64,000 nucleotides of DNA from G963665495 sp963667575 (GCA_963667575.2 CAXXHY010000061.1:186001-250000); one strand, 5' to 3'. Numbered from the stretch's first letter, positions 1 to 8,804 are shown. Translations and numbers: made by a program. The notes: generated by a model not told the origin, from the letters alone.

Positions 1-602
1 GTGTCGTCGGAATTGCGCAAACCCTGCAGGATGACGGAATCCGCCACCATGATGTCCGCGCTGCCATCCTTGACCGCGAGAAAAGCCTGCGGATAGCCTT
101 CGAAGACCTGCAGATTGGCATTGGGCTGCACTTTTTTAACGTTGACGCCTGCCGTGGTGCCACGGGCGACCGCCACCCGTTTGCCGTTGATGTCGGCGAT
201 GGAACGTATGCCGGAACCTGCGGGCACGAGCATACGCTGGCCGTCCTTGAAATAGGAGATGGAGAAATCAATGACCTCATCCGCTTCCCAGGTGTGGTGC
301 ATCCCTGCCACCAGCATATCCACCGAGCCCTGGACCAGCGTATTCAACCTGTCACTGGTGCTCACTATCTTGAAAACTGCGCGCACGCCCAGAGCTTCCG
401 CTATGGCCCGCGCGAGGTCAACATCGAATCCCTGCAAACGGCTGGTCATCTCGTCTTCAAAACCAAAGGGAGCCGTGGCGTTGAGTACGCCGACGGTAAT
501 TTCGCCCCTGGATCTGATCATATCCAGTTTTCCAGCCCAGGCAGCAGTCCAGACGGTCAGGAGCAATACGAGTATGAACAACGAACCATAGACCTTGCGC
601 AT
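1..602 (-). CDS. ABC transporter substrate-binding protein, family 3 (partial)
   Basis: The gene runs off the left edge, so only the N-terminal 200 residues are visible. It starts MRKVYGSLFILVLLLTVWTA, a clear signal peptide ending near AWA. The mature part (GKLDMIRSRGEITVGVLNAT, then PFGFEDE and LQGFDVDLARAIAEALG) is the standard opening of family 3 periplasmic binding proteins that capture polar amino acids for ABC importers. The segments TLVQGSVDMLVAGM and GKRVAVARGTTAG also fit that fold. The ligand cannot be told from this part. A compact promoter, hairpin and intrinsic terminator precede it on the same strand, so it may be controlled by attenuation. Confidence 0.85.
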   Translation of the reverse strand, partial: MRKVYGSLFILVLLLTVWTAAWAGKLDMIRSRGEITVGVLNATAPFGFEDEMTSRLQGFDVDLARAIAEALGVRAVFKIVSTSDRLNTLVQGSVDMLVAGMHHTWEADEVIDFSISYFKDGQRMLVPAGSGIRSIADINGKRVAVARGTTAGVNVKKVQPNANLQVFEGYPQAFLAVKDGSADIMVADSVILQGLRNSDD

Positions 603-654
603 AACTTCTCCGCGTTACTGAATTACCTTGCTGTCGGGAATGAGTTTCCCATGC

Positions 655-790
655 AAAGAAAAAAGGCCGGAAGCCCCCGGCCTGCGGACACCTCTTTCCG
701 TGTCCAGAAATATGCAAGGAAGTTCCCGGCGTATCATCCTGTTTTTCCCTTTAGCTGCGAGGTATATCACGTACGTTGCTGACGTCAAGT
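655..790 (-). promoter_or_regulatory. candidate promoter plus attenuated leader of the solute-binding protein gene
   Basis: On the minus strand there is TTGACG (788-783), a 16-base spacer and TATACC (766-761). About 50 bases further on come a perfect 6-bp hairpin (GGACAC at 691-686 with GTGTCC at 705-700) and then a GC-only 6-bp stem (682-677 with 670-665) followed by a T-rich run (664-655). This is an intrinsic terminator about 50 bases before the start codon at 602. No minus-strand gene lies upstream, so it must act on the leader itself. It could instead be a free small RNA. Motif calls are by eye. Confidence 0.45.
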
Positions 791-841
791 TGCCTTGGAG
801 CATAACGCCTGTTATACCAGCATACAATGGAGGATTCAATC

Positions 842-1660
842 ATGCGATGCCGGTATCTCGTCCGCTTGTTCCTGTCACGCTCCAGCAACCCGTTTACCCT
901 GTTGCGTACGCGCTCGTTTCCACTGCTTCCGGCCCTGTTCTGCACAGTCCTGCTGTGCGGCCTCCCCTGCTTCTGCGGCATTGTCTGCGCACAGGCCGAC
1001 ACCACATCAAAAAACTCCCAGCCAAAAACAACGGCCGCCGATCAACCCACTGATTCCGAGAGTACTTTCAGCTTTCTGGGGGTGGGAAAAGATGCAAAAA
1101 TCGACCCCACGCGCAAAAGCAGCTTTGAAGAGTACATACTGCGCCCCGACCATTCCTGCATGGGCTGCTGGTGCAGTCATGCCTTTGGCAAGCGGCTCAA
1201 CGAATCCCTGTTCGATCTGAACGAAAAATCCACGATTTTTCAAAATGCCTGGAAGAATATTCAGATCTGCCTGGACAAACAGTACGATGCCTTCCCGCAA
1301 ATCCGATCCCTGCAGCTGCAGCCCAAATATTCGGATACGGACTACTCAACGGTGGTGTTCTATTTTTCCGAACAGCTGGACATGCCCCTGGCCTTCACTT
1401 TGACGGTCAGAAATCCGGACAAAGGCCTGGAAGAACTTACCCGGCGTTTCGGACCACCCGACAACGTGGAAGACACCTGGTATATCTGGCAAAAAAACGG
1501 CGACCTGCTGGTCTATGATTCATACGACAAAAAATACAAGAAAAAGGACTTCGGCATAATTTACGTATACTTCCTTTCCGCTCTGGAAAGGCATGTCGCC
1601 AAGGTCCGTCTCACAACGAACCTTGACTTGAAACAAACCAAAAACGAACCCGCGCCCTAG
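842..1660 (+). CDS. exported protein of unknown function
   Basis: I do not recognise this family. Starting at ATG 842 (an ATG at 827 is also possible) the product is about 272 residues. It has a basic N-terminus and a long hydrophobic stretch ending near FCGIVCAQA, suggesting a signal peptide or lipoprotein-like anchor. A low-complexity linker follows, then a globular C-terminal domain. Notable features are a Cys cluster (HSCMGCWC), the segment DYSTVVFYFSEQLDMPLAFT and GLEELTRRFGPPDNVEDTWY. The last resembles the helix and GPP loop common in bacterial lipoproteins of the SmpA/BamE type, but this is only a resemblance. It overlaps the convergent gene at 1657 by four bases. Confidence 0.7.
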   Translation: MRCRYLVRLFLSRSSNPFTLLRTRSFPLLPALFCTVLLCGLPCFCGIVCAQADTTSKNSQPKTTAADQPTDSESTFSFLGVGKDAKIDPTRKSSFEEYILRPDHSCMGCWCSHAFGKRLNESLFDLNEKSTIFQNAWKNIQICLDKQYDAFPQIRSLQLQPKYSDTDYSTVVFYFSEQLDMPLAFTLTVRNPDKGLEELTRRFGPPDNVEDTWYIWQKNGDLLVYDSYDKKYKKKDFGIIYVYFLSALERHVAKVRLTTNLDLKQTKNEPAP

Positions 1661-1848
1661 CCTGCGGCCATGGGCTCGCCGATCACCTCGACACCGTGTT
1701 CGTAAGCATCGAGCCAGCTTGCAAATCCATTGCGTATGTACCAGGCATCCTGGCAAAGCACGGCCACGCCGAACTCCCGCTCGTCTTCGGTCATGATCAA
1801 CAACGTGTGCTTGGCACCCTTTACGATCTTTTTAAAAATGCTGGTCAC
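1657..1848 (-). CDS. small protein of unknown function (63 aa)
   Basis: A 63-residue product is predicted from a GTG start at 1848, chosen because GGAGG lies seven bases upstream. The upstream ATG at 1878 has no such site. The sequence (GAKHTLLIMTEDEREFGVAV, then QDAWYIRNGFASWLDAYEHG) is protein-like, acidic, and has no signal peptide or membrane segment. I do not recognise the family. It faces the exported protein gene tail to tail, with a four-base overlap of stop codons. Confidence 0.55.
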   Translation of the reverse strand: MTSIFKKIVKGAKHTLLIMTEDEREFGVAVLCQDAWYIRNGFASWLDAYEHGVEVIGEPMAAG

Positions 1849-2185
1849 CTGACGTCCTCCCGACGGGTCCACCGTCAACGGATTGAGTATCTAGAAAATT
1901 TCTAGAAATGTAAGCAAAGGCTGTGCCAAGATCGGACCTTTGTGCCGTTCCAGCTCTGGCCCCGTATTCCGACCTGTTCCGGCCAGCCTGAATTGCCACT
2001 GAAGTGCAATGCAGGTGCCACAAATGAAACAGATCAGCCGCGACAATTCCAGGAATCTGCTAACAACCCGGCAGCACGTCACTATTTGAACGAGTATTTT
2101 CTTGCACTCACACCATGAAGGAAAAACCTTACTTTTTCCAGCGACCATCTATTGACGCCATGGGCCTGGTGCTTATTTATGTAGT
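1849..2185. other. intergenic stretch without a recognised gene
   Basis: About 340 bases upstream of the small minus-strand gene. No ORF here has a convincing start and ribosome-binding site. TTGACG at 2151-2156, followed about 18 bases later by TTTATG, could be a promoter for the structured RNA that begins near 2190. Otherwise I see nothing. Confidence 0.3.
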
Positions 2186-2366
2186 AAGTCTGGAACACTT
2201 GTGACACGGTCGCATCCAAGAGAACTAACACGTCGAGAAACGTAAGGCGATGACGCCTATTTAACAAAAAGAGTTCTCGAATGGCCCGATAGCACGGTGT
2301 TCCGGATTTTTTTGTGTGCAGCGTCAAAAAACAGTATGCGTGTTTTTTGACGCTTTTTGTTTTTTT
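2186..2366 (+). ncRNA. candidate structured non-coding RNA with intrinsic terminator
   Basis: The stretch folds into nested helices visible by eye. P1 pairs 2190-2198 with 2297-2305 (nine pairs, one G-U). P2 pairs 2220-2226 with 2272-2278, extended by CCA 2216-2218 with TGG 2282-2284. Inside P2 are two small hairpins, ACGT 2230-2233 with 2240-2243, and AGGCG 2245-2249 with CGCCT 2254-2258 around an ATGA loop. A T7 run follows P1. A second, perfect 13-bp hairpin with a T-rich tail closes the unit. No protein gene on this strand would need that terminator. I could not match it to 6S, tmRNA, RNase P or SRP RNA. Confidence 0.45.
2321..2366 (+). terminator. strong intrinsic terminator
   Basis: A perfect 13-bp inverted repeat (2321-2333 and 2341-2353) with a seven-base loop, followed by TTTTT-G-TTTTTTT. 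It points along the plus strand, where no protein gene ends, which supports the RNA gene proposed just upstream. Confidence 0.8.
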
Positions 2367-2461
2367 GGGGGAGCACCTTATTGCTTGCAGAAGAGCCGAG
2401 TTCAAAGATCTACAATGAAACCGGCTCACTTTCTGACATAACCAGCTCTTCAGGCTTCGTC

Positions 2462-3241
2462 TCAGCTGTCCGCTGCCAGATACGGAATGCTGCGCCAGTC
2501 ATGGCCCAGCAGTTCGGCGCCCAGGCGGTCTATGGCCCAAGGGTCGCTTCCGGCCAGGAGCTTGCCGATGGGAGGATCGCATTTGGGGCCGCCCAGATGA
2601 AAGGTGGCCATGCCGATGCTGGCGTCCATCACTGTCAGGTCCGGGCTGCGGTAGCGGTTCAGGTCCAGAATGGACTGATCCATCTGGAGATGAAACACCG
2701 ACTTTTTCCAGGAACCGCCGCGTCCCGAATAGTGGGAAGGCGGCGCAACCCCCATCATATTTTTGAGCGTGCCGGTGACCTCGGCTATGGAATGCGCCTT
2801 CAGCACTGGCAGCGAAATCACATAGCTGTCGAAAAGCACCTCGGGCAGAAACATCTCCGAAAATACCGGGCATTCCGGATCCTCCAGCCTGACCAGGGGC
2901 GCGTAATTCAGATCCAGCAAGGACACCTCCATACGGCGCGCCAGGGAAGTATAGCCCAGAGTGGAAAAAATAGCGTCCGTTTCCTGGTGCGCATCCCCTG
3001 TCCCTTCCGCAATGATGATCTCTGGATCCCCGTACGAGCGTACGAAGTCGATCACCGCCGCGCACATTTCAGGATGGGTGGTGATGGGGTGCGCCGAAGC
3101 ACAGACCAGATTGGGCTTGAGCAGAATCTTCTTTTGCGCCGCCAGCAGCGGCCCTGCGCCACTTTTTTCCAGGATACGCGGGACGCTCTCCCGAAAACCG
3201 ACAAAGTCTTCAACAATCACAGCTTGAATTGATGCAGTCAT
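2462..3241 (-). CDS. DUF362 domain-containing protein
   Basis: About 259 residues starting at ATG 3241, which has AGGA four bases upstream. The family is recognised from KKILLKPNLVCASAHPITTH, IIIAEGTGDA, VISLPVLKAHSIAEVTGTLKNMMG and the C-terminal SDPWAIDRLGAELLG. DUF362 proteins often carry ferredoxin domains and are common in anaerobes; this one has only the DUF362 domain and no CxxCxxC cluster. There is no signal peptide. The biochemical role is unknown. Two perfect inverted repeats lie directly upstream and could be operators. Confidence 0.85.
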   Translation of the reverse strand: MTASIQAVIVEDFVGFRESVPRILEKSGAGPLLAAQKKILLKPNLVCASAHPITTHPEMCAAVIDFVRSYGDPEIIIAEGTGDAHQETDAIFSTLGYTSLARRMEVSLLDLNYAPLVRLEDPECPVFSEMFLPEVLFDSYVISLPVLKAHSIAEVTGTLKNMMGVAPPSHYSGRGGSWKKSVFHLQMDQSILDLNRYRSPDLTVMDASIGMATFHLGGPKCDPPIGKLLAGSDPWAIDRLGAELLGHDWRSIPYLAADS

Positions 3242-3269
3242 GAGTCCTGATTCGTGTTTTGACGTTTTA

Positions 3270-3313
3270 GTGGCGTACGCCACGCGATTGGGTACATTGA
3301 TGGCGTATCAATG
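3270..3313 (-). promoter_or_regulatory. two adjacent palindromes upstream of the DUF362 gene
   Basis: GTGGCGTACGCCAC at 3270-3283 is a perfect 14-base palindrome. Twelve bases further on, CATTGAT-GGCGT-ATCAATG at 3295-3313 is a perfect 7+5+7 inverted repeat. Both sit 29 to 72 bases before the start codon at 3241, where an operator would be expected. No regulator is identified. Confidence 0.35.
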
Positions 3314-3570
3314 ATCCGGTTCCGGTTTCTTGTATACCGGCGAATTGCCATATAGCGGCACGCTGTGTCCGGCAGATTTTCCGACCGGCAACAGGGAAAA
3401 TAGCCCGGGCCGCTTCCGGCTTCAAGACAAACATTCCGGAAGGAACATGCCGCCCCCGCTGGCAGTTCTATTTTTTGGTATGCAAAATCGAGATGATCCG
3501 CTGAAACGTCTCCCCGGCCCCCCCCTTGATGCGGCTGAATCAGGCCGCTTCCGGGGCTCAGGGTATAGGA

Positions 3571-5622
3571 TCAGATACGGACTTTGATGATAGCGAGCAG
3601 GTCGTTGGTGTAGGCTCCGTCGCGTTTGTATTCCCGGTACCCTGTGGAATGGGCGCAGCCCACGGCAAACAGCTTGCCGTCGCTTTCCTGCAAATCCGAT
3701 GTGGCTTGTCCCTCGCACATTTTGCAGAACTCGTCCGGCAGGTCGATGACATCTCCCGGAGTAATGTCCGGGTTGGTCGCCGCAATCACCTTCCCCTCCA
3801 AGGTGACGAACATGGCTTCCGAACCATCGAGAATGCCGCCGTTTTCATTCCGCGGCAACGAATCACGCAACATGGAATCGAACTGCGGCTCGGAATCGAA
3901 AACAATGCCGATGCCGCCGAGAACCTTTTCAGAGTCGGACAAAGAGGTAATGGAAGCGTTGTAGATGTAGGTAGGTCTTGCGGTGTTGTGCTCCGCATAC
4001 AAATCCGTGGAATCGAACGGCGACACGCAATACAGCTGCGTATCGGTTATCCGCAACGTGGAGGATATGTAGTTCGTATTCAGTATGCGGCCTTCGAGAT
4101 GTTGTTCGACCTGGTTGGAACAGGCCAGGATCTTGCCGGTGGTGTCATACAGAAAAAGGTTTGTATATACTGTATACAAACTGTTGATGTACCCGAGAAT
4201 GGAGCGCATTTTCACGCGATCGTCCTCGGTGATCACCGGCTTTTCCAGAATGCGCCTGAAGTCGGAGGTCAGCGCCCACCAGCGGCAGTCGTTGGCCCGC
4301 TCATAAAGGTTGCGGTCCATGATGTCTATGGCCAGCTGAGCCAGGAAGCAGACGTCATGCAGTCTGGAGGAGGTAACCAGTTTGAGCAGCTCGCCTGTGG
4401 AAGACTGAAATACGTGCTGCACCTGGTCCCCGATTTTTTTGACCTCATTGAGGACATGGGGCAATGCAAGCGCCTCGACCTTTTCCGCCGCATCATCCTG
4501 AATGGATTTTTTGGCAGCCATGATCTCGCCGTTCTGAACGACCAGTTTCAGGTCCGAAAGAATGTTCTCCGATGTTTCCTCGACCTGAATCAGTCTTCCG
4601 GAGAAAATAGCGTTTTCACGAATGCTGCGCTCGTCAAGCTTATGGCCGTTGGTGCCGTTGCAAAAGGCCTGCTCCACCGGCAGAAGCACATGCCCGTACC
4701 AGGGAAGACCGAAAAAATCCTGATAGCCTTTTGTGGCCTGGGTTTTGGCCAGATAGCACTTGGTGCCGATGGTGACCATCTGGAAATCCATCTTCACATC
4801 CATGCTGTACACCCTGCCCACCGGCGCCACTTCCGGCTTGCTCGATGCGATGGCTTTTCCGTTTTCATCCAGGATCATGGTGATCAGATCGCTGGAAGAA
4901 CTTCCGAGATTTTTGAATATGCCTTCCATTTCGCCGTCAAAATCAAAAAGCAGGCAGAGTACGCCAAGAGGCGCATTGGAGTCCGGATCTTTGATGGCCT
5001 GCGAGTAGATGAGCACGTCCTCCCGGTTCGGGGCCAGATCACTGCTCCGGAATGTTTCCACGTACTGACTCGCATGCAGGGTTTCCTGCAGAAGCGGATC
5101 GGAGCTGGAGTGGATGGGATTTCTCCGGTCCAGATGGGCCTTGACCTTGCCATGGATGTCCAGAACGATGATCTCATAATAGACCGTATACTTATTGCGG
5201 TATTCGAGCAGACGCTCTTCCATGGTCTCCACAGCTTGCGGGTCGGCGCTGTCCCCCTGGAGAAAACGGACGATATCATCGTCCGTGGCAAGAAATCCCA
5301 CATCCGCCGTACGCTCGAAAAGGTTGCGCTTGAGGATGTCCACAGCCACCTGAGCCACAGCCGAAATTTCCAGTACAACCTTCTGCGTGTTCTCGAAAAC
5401 CAGCGTATCCACCAGGTTTTCCTGCAGCGAGGCGAAATTGTCCTGCGTGTTGATAATGAAATCGATCAGGGTCTGCGCAATGCGCGTACAGTTGATTTTA
5501 CCTGTTAAAGTGGCCCTGGTGAGCTGCTTATCCAAACGGGTGAGCAGCTGCTGACAATTTCCCACAGAGGCCATGGAATTGAGCAATAACTGTTCATTTT
5601 TTTTTACAAGTTCTCGATTCAT
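3571..5622 (-). CDS. soluble tandem-Cache sensor-like protein
   Basis: The 683-residue product has two similar halves. The first contains EISAVAQVAVDILKRNLFER near residue 88, and the second VCFLAQLAIDIMDRNLYER near residue 430. Each is followed by a region typical of Cache ligand-binding domains (TVYYEIIVLDIHGKVKAHLD in the first, TVYTNLFLYDTTGKILACSN in the second). No transmembrane segment, signal peptide, methyl-accepting domain, kinase or CheW domain is visible. Related proteins in other bacteria often end in CheW after a segment like HSTGYREYKRDGAY, but here the protein stops right there. It may sense a cytoplasmic ligand and act through a partner. No operon partner is adjacent. Confidence 0.75.
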   Translation of the reverse strand: MNRELVKKNEQLLLNSMASVGNCQQLLTRLDKQLTRATLTGKINCTRIAQTLIDFIINTQDNFASLQENLVDTLVFENTQKVVLEISAVAQVAVDILKRNLFERTADVGFLATDDDIVRFLQGDSADPQAVETMEERLLEYRNKYTVYYEIIVLDIHGKVKAHLDRRNPIHSSSDPLLQETLHASQYVETFRSSDLAPNREDVLIYSQAIKDPDSNAPLGVLCLLFDFDGEMEGIFKNLGSSSSDLITMILDENGKAIASSKPEVAPVGRVYSMDVKMDFQMVTIGTKCYLAKTQATKGYQDFFGLPWYGHVLLPVEQAFCNGTNGHKLDERSIRENAIFSGRLIQVEETSENILSDLKLVVQNGEIMAAKKSIQDDAAEKVEALALPHVLNEVKKIGDQVQHVFQSSTGELLKLVTSSRLHDVCFLAQLAIDIMDRNLYERANDCRWWALTSDFRRILEKPVITEDDRVKMRSILGYINSLYTVYTNLFLYDTTGKILACSNQVEQHLEGRILNTNYISSTLRITDTQLYCVSPFDSTDLYAEHNTARPTYIYNASITSLSDSEKVLGGIGIVFDSEPQFDSMLRDSLPRNENGGILDGSEAMFVTLEGKVIAATNPDITPGDVIDLPDEFCKMCEGQATSDLQESDGKLFAVGCAHSTGYREYKRDGAYTNDLLAIIKVRI

Positions 5623-6464
5623 GATGACTGTCCTTCAAAAGCTTAACGGTCCAAACCAATCCCCAGAATTTTCAAGGCTTCCTTTACAAGTTTTAAAATT
5701 CATAAAGCAGCTTAACTTCCGTTTATGTGACATTATTGTTAAGAAACAAACGCATTTTAAAAAATTGACATCAGTAAGATAAATACTACAAAGTTCACTA
5801 GAACCTGTAGGTAAACACTCTCACTTGATGTCATACCTGGCAGCTTTACCTTCGGAATAACTGCATATCTGATGCAATCAACGTTAGCTGACATCTACGG
5901 CACAGTTTCTTAAAGCTAAACTAATTCAGTACGAATAAAATCTGAAACATAAATGAAGCAAATGTGCTTTTTGCAAAGCGGAGAGTACTAACCGACTGTT
6001 TTTACAAAGTACAGAAAAAACCTACGACAAAAATGTCTTGAAGAACACTAAGGTACGATATTCCTCGACACTTTTGTAAGTTGTGTATTCTCCCCTGCTT
6101 TTTCAAAACGGCTGTTTGTAAGGCTTTTGATGCAGTCTTTTGGCGAATACAGATGCCAGACCAAAAGACCACCAATTCTGTAGCGGCTTAAAAAGAAAGA
6201 TTAGCTCCAAAAGTCAAGCAGTTAAGCGAAGCCCCTTAAAAAATGCCCCTCACCCCCCTGCACGATCAAGGTTCTTGCAAAGCGTTTGCGAGGGCGATTC
6301 ATAAAAGCTGCATTAAGGCTTGCCTTAGCTGGGAATAAGTTAGCAAAAAACGTGCTACACGCGGAAATGCCCAATCTGTGGCGGGAAAATAATGATGGTC
6401 CGGCAGTTACAGTAAAAATTTTACAAATTTGAAAACATTTTTGTTCACCCCCCCAAAAACTATG
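5623..6464. other. AT-rich intergenic region
   Basis: About 840 bases without a convincing gene. The part next to 5623 should carry the promoter of the tandem-Cache gene. A perfect 9-bp inverted repeat, GTCTTTTGG at 6135-6143 with CCAAAAGAC at 6161-6169, could form a hairpin but lacks a T-run. Short ORFs here have no ribosome-binding sites. Confidence 0.4.
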
Positions 6465-6498
6465 CAAAGAAAAATCCCGAAGGATAGCCTCCGGGATT
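6465..6498 (-). terminator. intrinsic terminator of the nfeD-slipin pair
   Basis: An 11-bp stem with one G-U pair (6473-6483 with 6488-6498), an ATAG loop, and a T-rich run on the minus strand. It lies about 30 bases after the slipin stop codon. Confidence 0.8.
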
Positions 6499-6529
6499 AT
6501 TCTGATCTAGTAATACGACGCAGTACGGA

Positions 6530-7258
6530 TTATTTCAGGACACGATTCAGGAGATCCAGGGGCAGGGGCACAATGGTGGATTTTCCTTCGCCGGTTATTT
6601 CCTTGAGCGTCTGCAGATAACGCAACTGCATGGCTTCCGGATGCTGGGCAATGATCTTCGCGGCTTCCGTCAACTTGGATGCAGCCTGGAATTCGCCTTC
6701 CGCGGCAATGACTTTGGCGCGGCGTTCGCGTTCCGCTTCAGCCTGCTTGGCCATGGCGCGCTGCATTTCCTGAGGCAGATCGATATATTTCAATTCAACG
6801 GAATTGACCTTGATGCCCCACGGATCCGTATGCTGATCCAGAATGCTCTGCAGTTCGTCATTTATCTTGTCCCTGTGGGCGAGCAGTTCGTCCAGTTCGA
6901 CCTTGCCGCACACGCTGCGCAAGGTGGTCTGGGCAAGCTGCGAAGTCGCGAACAGAAAATCCTCGACCTCGAGAATGGATTTGATCGAATCCACAACCCG
7001 AAAGTAGACAACGGCGTTAACCTTGATACTCACATTGTCGTAGGTGATGACGTCCTGATTGGGGACGTCCAAAGTCATGATACGCAGGGTCACCCGGACA
7101 AGCCGATCGATGAAGGGAATCACCAGGGTGATGCCCGGACCGCGCTCTCGCATTACACGACCGAGGCGAAATACGACTCCGCGTTCGTATTCGTTGAGGA
7201 CCTTGATGGACGCCAGCACCACCACCAGAATAATAATCAACGGTACGTAAACAGACAT
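6530..7258 (-). CDS. slipin / stomatin-like SPFH protein
   Basis: The 242-residue product starts with a single hydrophobic anchor (VPLIIILVVVLASIKVL). The SPFH (band 7) domain follows: YERGVVFRLGRVMRERGPGI, VTLRIMTLDVP and VSIKVNAVVYFRV. It ends in an Ala/Glu-rich helix (QAEAERERRAKVIAAEGE) and a C-terminal oligomerisation segment. Prokaryotic slipins form ring-like or raft-like membrane assemblies and are usually encoded next to an NfeD-type membrane protease, as here. The protease of this partnership is thought to cut the slipin C-terminus. The gene follows nfeD with 41 bases between and shares its terminator. Confidence 0.93.
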   Translation of the reverse strand: MSVYVPLIIILVVVLASIKVLNEYERGVVFRLGRVMRERGPGITLVIPFIDRLVRVTLRIMTLDVPNQDVITYDNVSIKVNAVVYFRVVDSIKSILEVEDFLFATSQLAQTTLRSVCGKVELDELLAHRDKINDELQSILDQHTDPWGIKVNSVELKYIDLPQEMQRAMAKQAEAERERRAKVIAAEGEFQAASKLTEAAKIIAQHPEAMQLRYLQTLKEITGEGKSTIVPLPLDLLNRVLK

Positions 7259-7299
7259 ACTGTGTTCCTTCCTCGTTGTATGTTCCTGAACTCCGACCT

Positions 7300-8634
7300 T
7301 CAGGATTTCCGGCCGGATGTTATGGTCAGCGTCAAACCATCCCGGGCCACCACTTCGACCTCATCGCCCTGCTGCAGCGGTTGCGTTATCTCTGTACGGG
7401 CTTTCCAGAGTTCACCGCGTACGAGAACCATGCCGCGGTCGTTGTCCCAGTTACGGATGACGGCAGAAAGCCCCACCATGGCCTCCCCACCGGAAGCCGG
7501 AGGGCGACGCATGGCCTTGGCGACGAGGTACACGGCCAGCCCCAGCAAGGCGCCAAAGGTGCCCACGGTGGAAATGATCAGAGACAGAGGCAAACGGTCG
7601 AAGCCTTCACCAGGTTTGAAAAGAATCAATGAACCGACAAAAAGGCACACCAGCGCGGCGACACTGAGCATTCCGTAACTGGTTATTTTGATTTCAAGAA
7701 TAAAAAACACGATGCCGAGCAGCAACAGCAGTACCCCGGCCGCGTTGGTGGGCAGGATGGACAGGGCGTACAATCCGAGCAGCAGGCAGATGCCGCCGAG
7801 GACTCCCGGCAGGACGGCCCCCGCATTGGTCACCTCAAAAAACAACCCGGCGATACCCCCTATCAAAAGAAAATAGGCGATCTGCGGATGCAGCAGCCAG
7901 GCCAGAAAACGATAGCGAACGCCTGGTTCGAAGGGTATCATCCGGACCTGTTCGCTGGTGAAGCGCAGGTCTTGTCCCTGGGCAGGAACTCCGCGGCGTC
8001 CGGCCTGGTCCAGAAAATCCTCAGGGCTCACGGCCACGAACTCAACGACTTTCTGAAGCACGGCTTCTTCGCCGGTGATGCTGACGCTCTCGTCCACGGC
8101 CTTTTCATACCAGGCAGCCTTGCGTCCGTGTTTTTGAGCCAGGCCGCGGACCAGGCTTTTCAGATCATTCTTGATCTTTTTTTCCATGGTTTTGGGCACG
8201 TCCTTGCCCTCTGCGGACACAGGCGAGGCAGCACCGATGGTCGCACCGGGGCTCATGGCCGCAACAGCCGAGGCAGCCACCAGAAACACGCCGGCACTGG
8301 CCGCGTGAGCACCTCCGGGACCAACCCAGATCAGAACGGGCATGGGGGCGTTGACGATTTCCTTGACCATGCCGCGCATGGATTCAACCAGGCCACCGGG
8401 GGTATCCAGACGCAGCAGCAACAGCTGAGCTCCCTGAGCCGAGGCATGTTCCACCGCACTCTCCAGAAAATCCACCGAGGCCGGAGAAACGGGTCCTTCC
8501 AGCTGCGCGTACAGAACGGACAGCTTCTGGTCGTTATTATCGCTCCCGGCCCCCTGCGCGGACAAGCCCAGGGCAAGCATGCCGAGCAGTGACAATAAAA
8601 AGCAGAAAAGTTTGAATTTATTTCTAAAAATCAT
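7300..8634 (-). CDS. NfeD family membrane-bound ClpP-class serine protease
   Basis: A full-length NfeD protein of about 444 residues from ATG 8634 (a TTG at 8646 is the only alternative). A signal peptide (LFCFLLSLLGMLALGLSAQG) precedes a ClpP-like protease domain. This has RLDTPGGLVESMRGMVKEI, the oxyanion/Ser region VGPGGAHAASAGVFLVAAS (catalytic Ser expected in the AASAG segment) and the Lys region near KAAWYEKAVDESVSITGEEA. Four to five transmembrane segments follow, then a C-terminal OB-fold NfeD domain (EAMVGLSAVIRNWDNDRGMV). With the slipin downstream it forms the classic membrane quality-control pair. Confidence 0.93.
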   Translation of the reverse strand: MIFRNKFKLFCFLLSLLGMLALGLSAQGAGSDNNDQKLSVLYAQLEGPVSPASVDFLESAVEHASAQGAQLLLLRLDTPGGLVESMRGMVKEIVNAPMPVLIWVGPGGAHAASAGVFLVAASAVAAMSPGATIGAASPVSAEGKDVPKTMEKKIKNDLKSLVRGLAQKHGRKAAWYEKAVDESVSITGEEAVLQKVVEFVAVSPEDFLDQAGRRGVPAQGQDLRFTSEQVRMIPFEPGVRYRFLAWLLHPQIAYFLLIGGIAGLFFEVTNAGAVLPGVLGGICLLLGLYALSILPTNAAGVLLLLLGIVFFILEIKITSYGMLSVAALVCLFVGSLILFKPGEGFDRLPLSLIISTVGTFGALLGLAVYLVAKAMRRPPASGGEAMVGLSAVIRNWDNDRGMVLVRGELWKARTEITQPLQQGDEVEVVARDGLTLTITSGRKS

Positions 8635-8764
8635 TTCTACTTTCAAAAAAATTCAAAGAGGGTTAAACTTCAGTATTGACATTCTTCCCCTTTTCCAGGC
8701 AAGTGTCAACGCCCGGACAGTAGTTCACCGGGTAATGAAAGATTGCAAAAAAGGGACTCTTCCC

Positions 8765-8793
8765 TTGACGCTGTCAAATTTTCTTAGTAGGTA
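8765..8793 (+). promoter_or_regulatory. candidate promoter of the rpmH-rnpA operon
   Basis: TTGACG (8765-8770), a 17-base spacer and TAGGTA (8788-8793). Transcription would start near 8800, leaving about 20 bases before the rpmH ATG at 8821 and only a few before the ATG at 8805. Confidence 0.45.
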
Positions 8794-8804
8794 ATCGTTT
8801 TTTT

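Noticed and set aside
2082..2429. Minus-strand ORF of 115 codons over the structured RNA
   Set aside because: No start with a ribosome-binding site and no recognisable domain; a transposase remnant was considered but no motif supports it.
3526..5508. 660-codon plus-strand ORF opposite the tandem-Cache gene
   Set aside because: Antisense shadow of a well-supported gene with clear Cache features.
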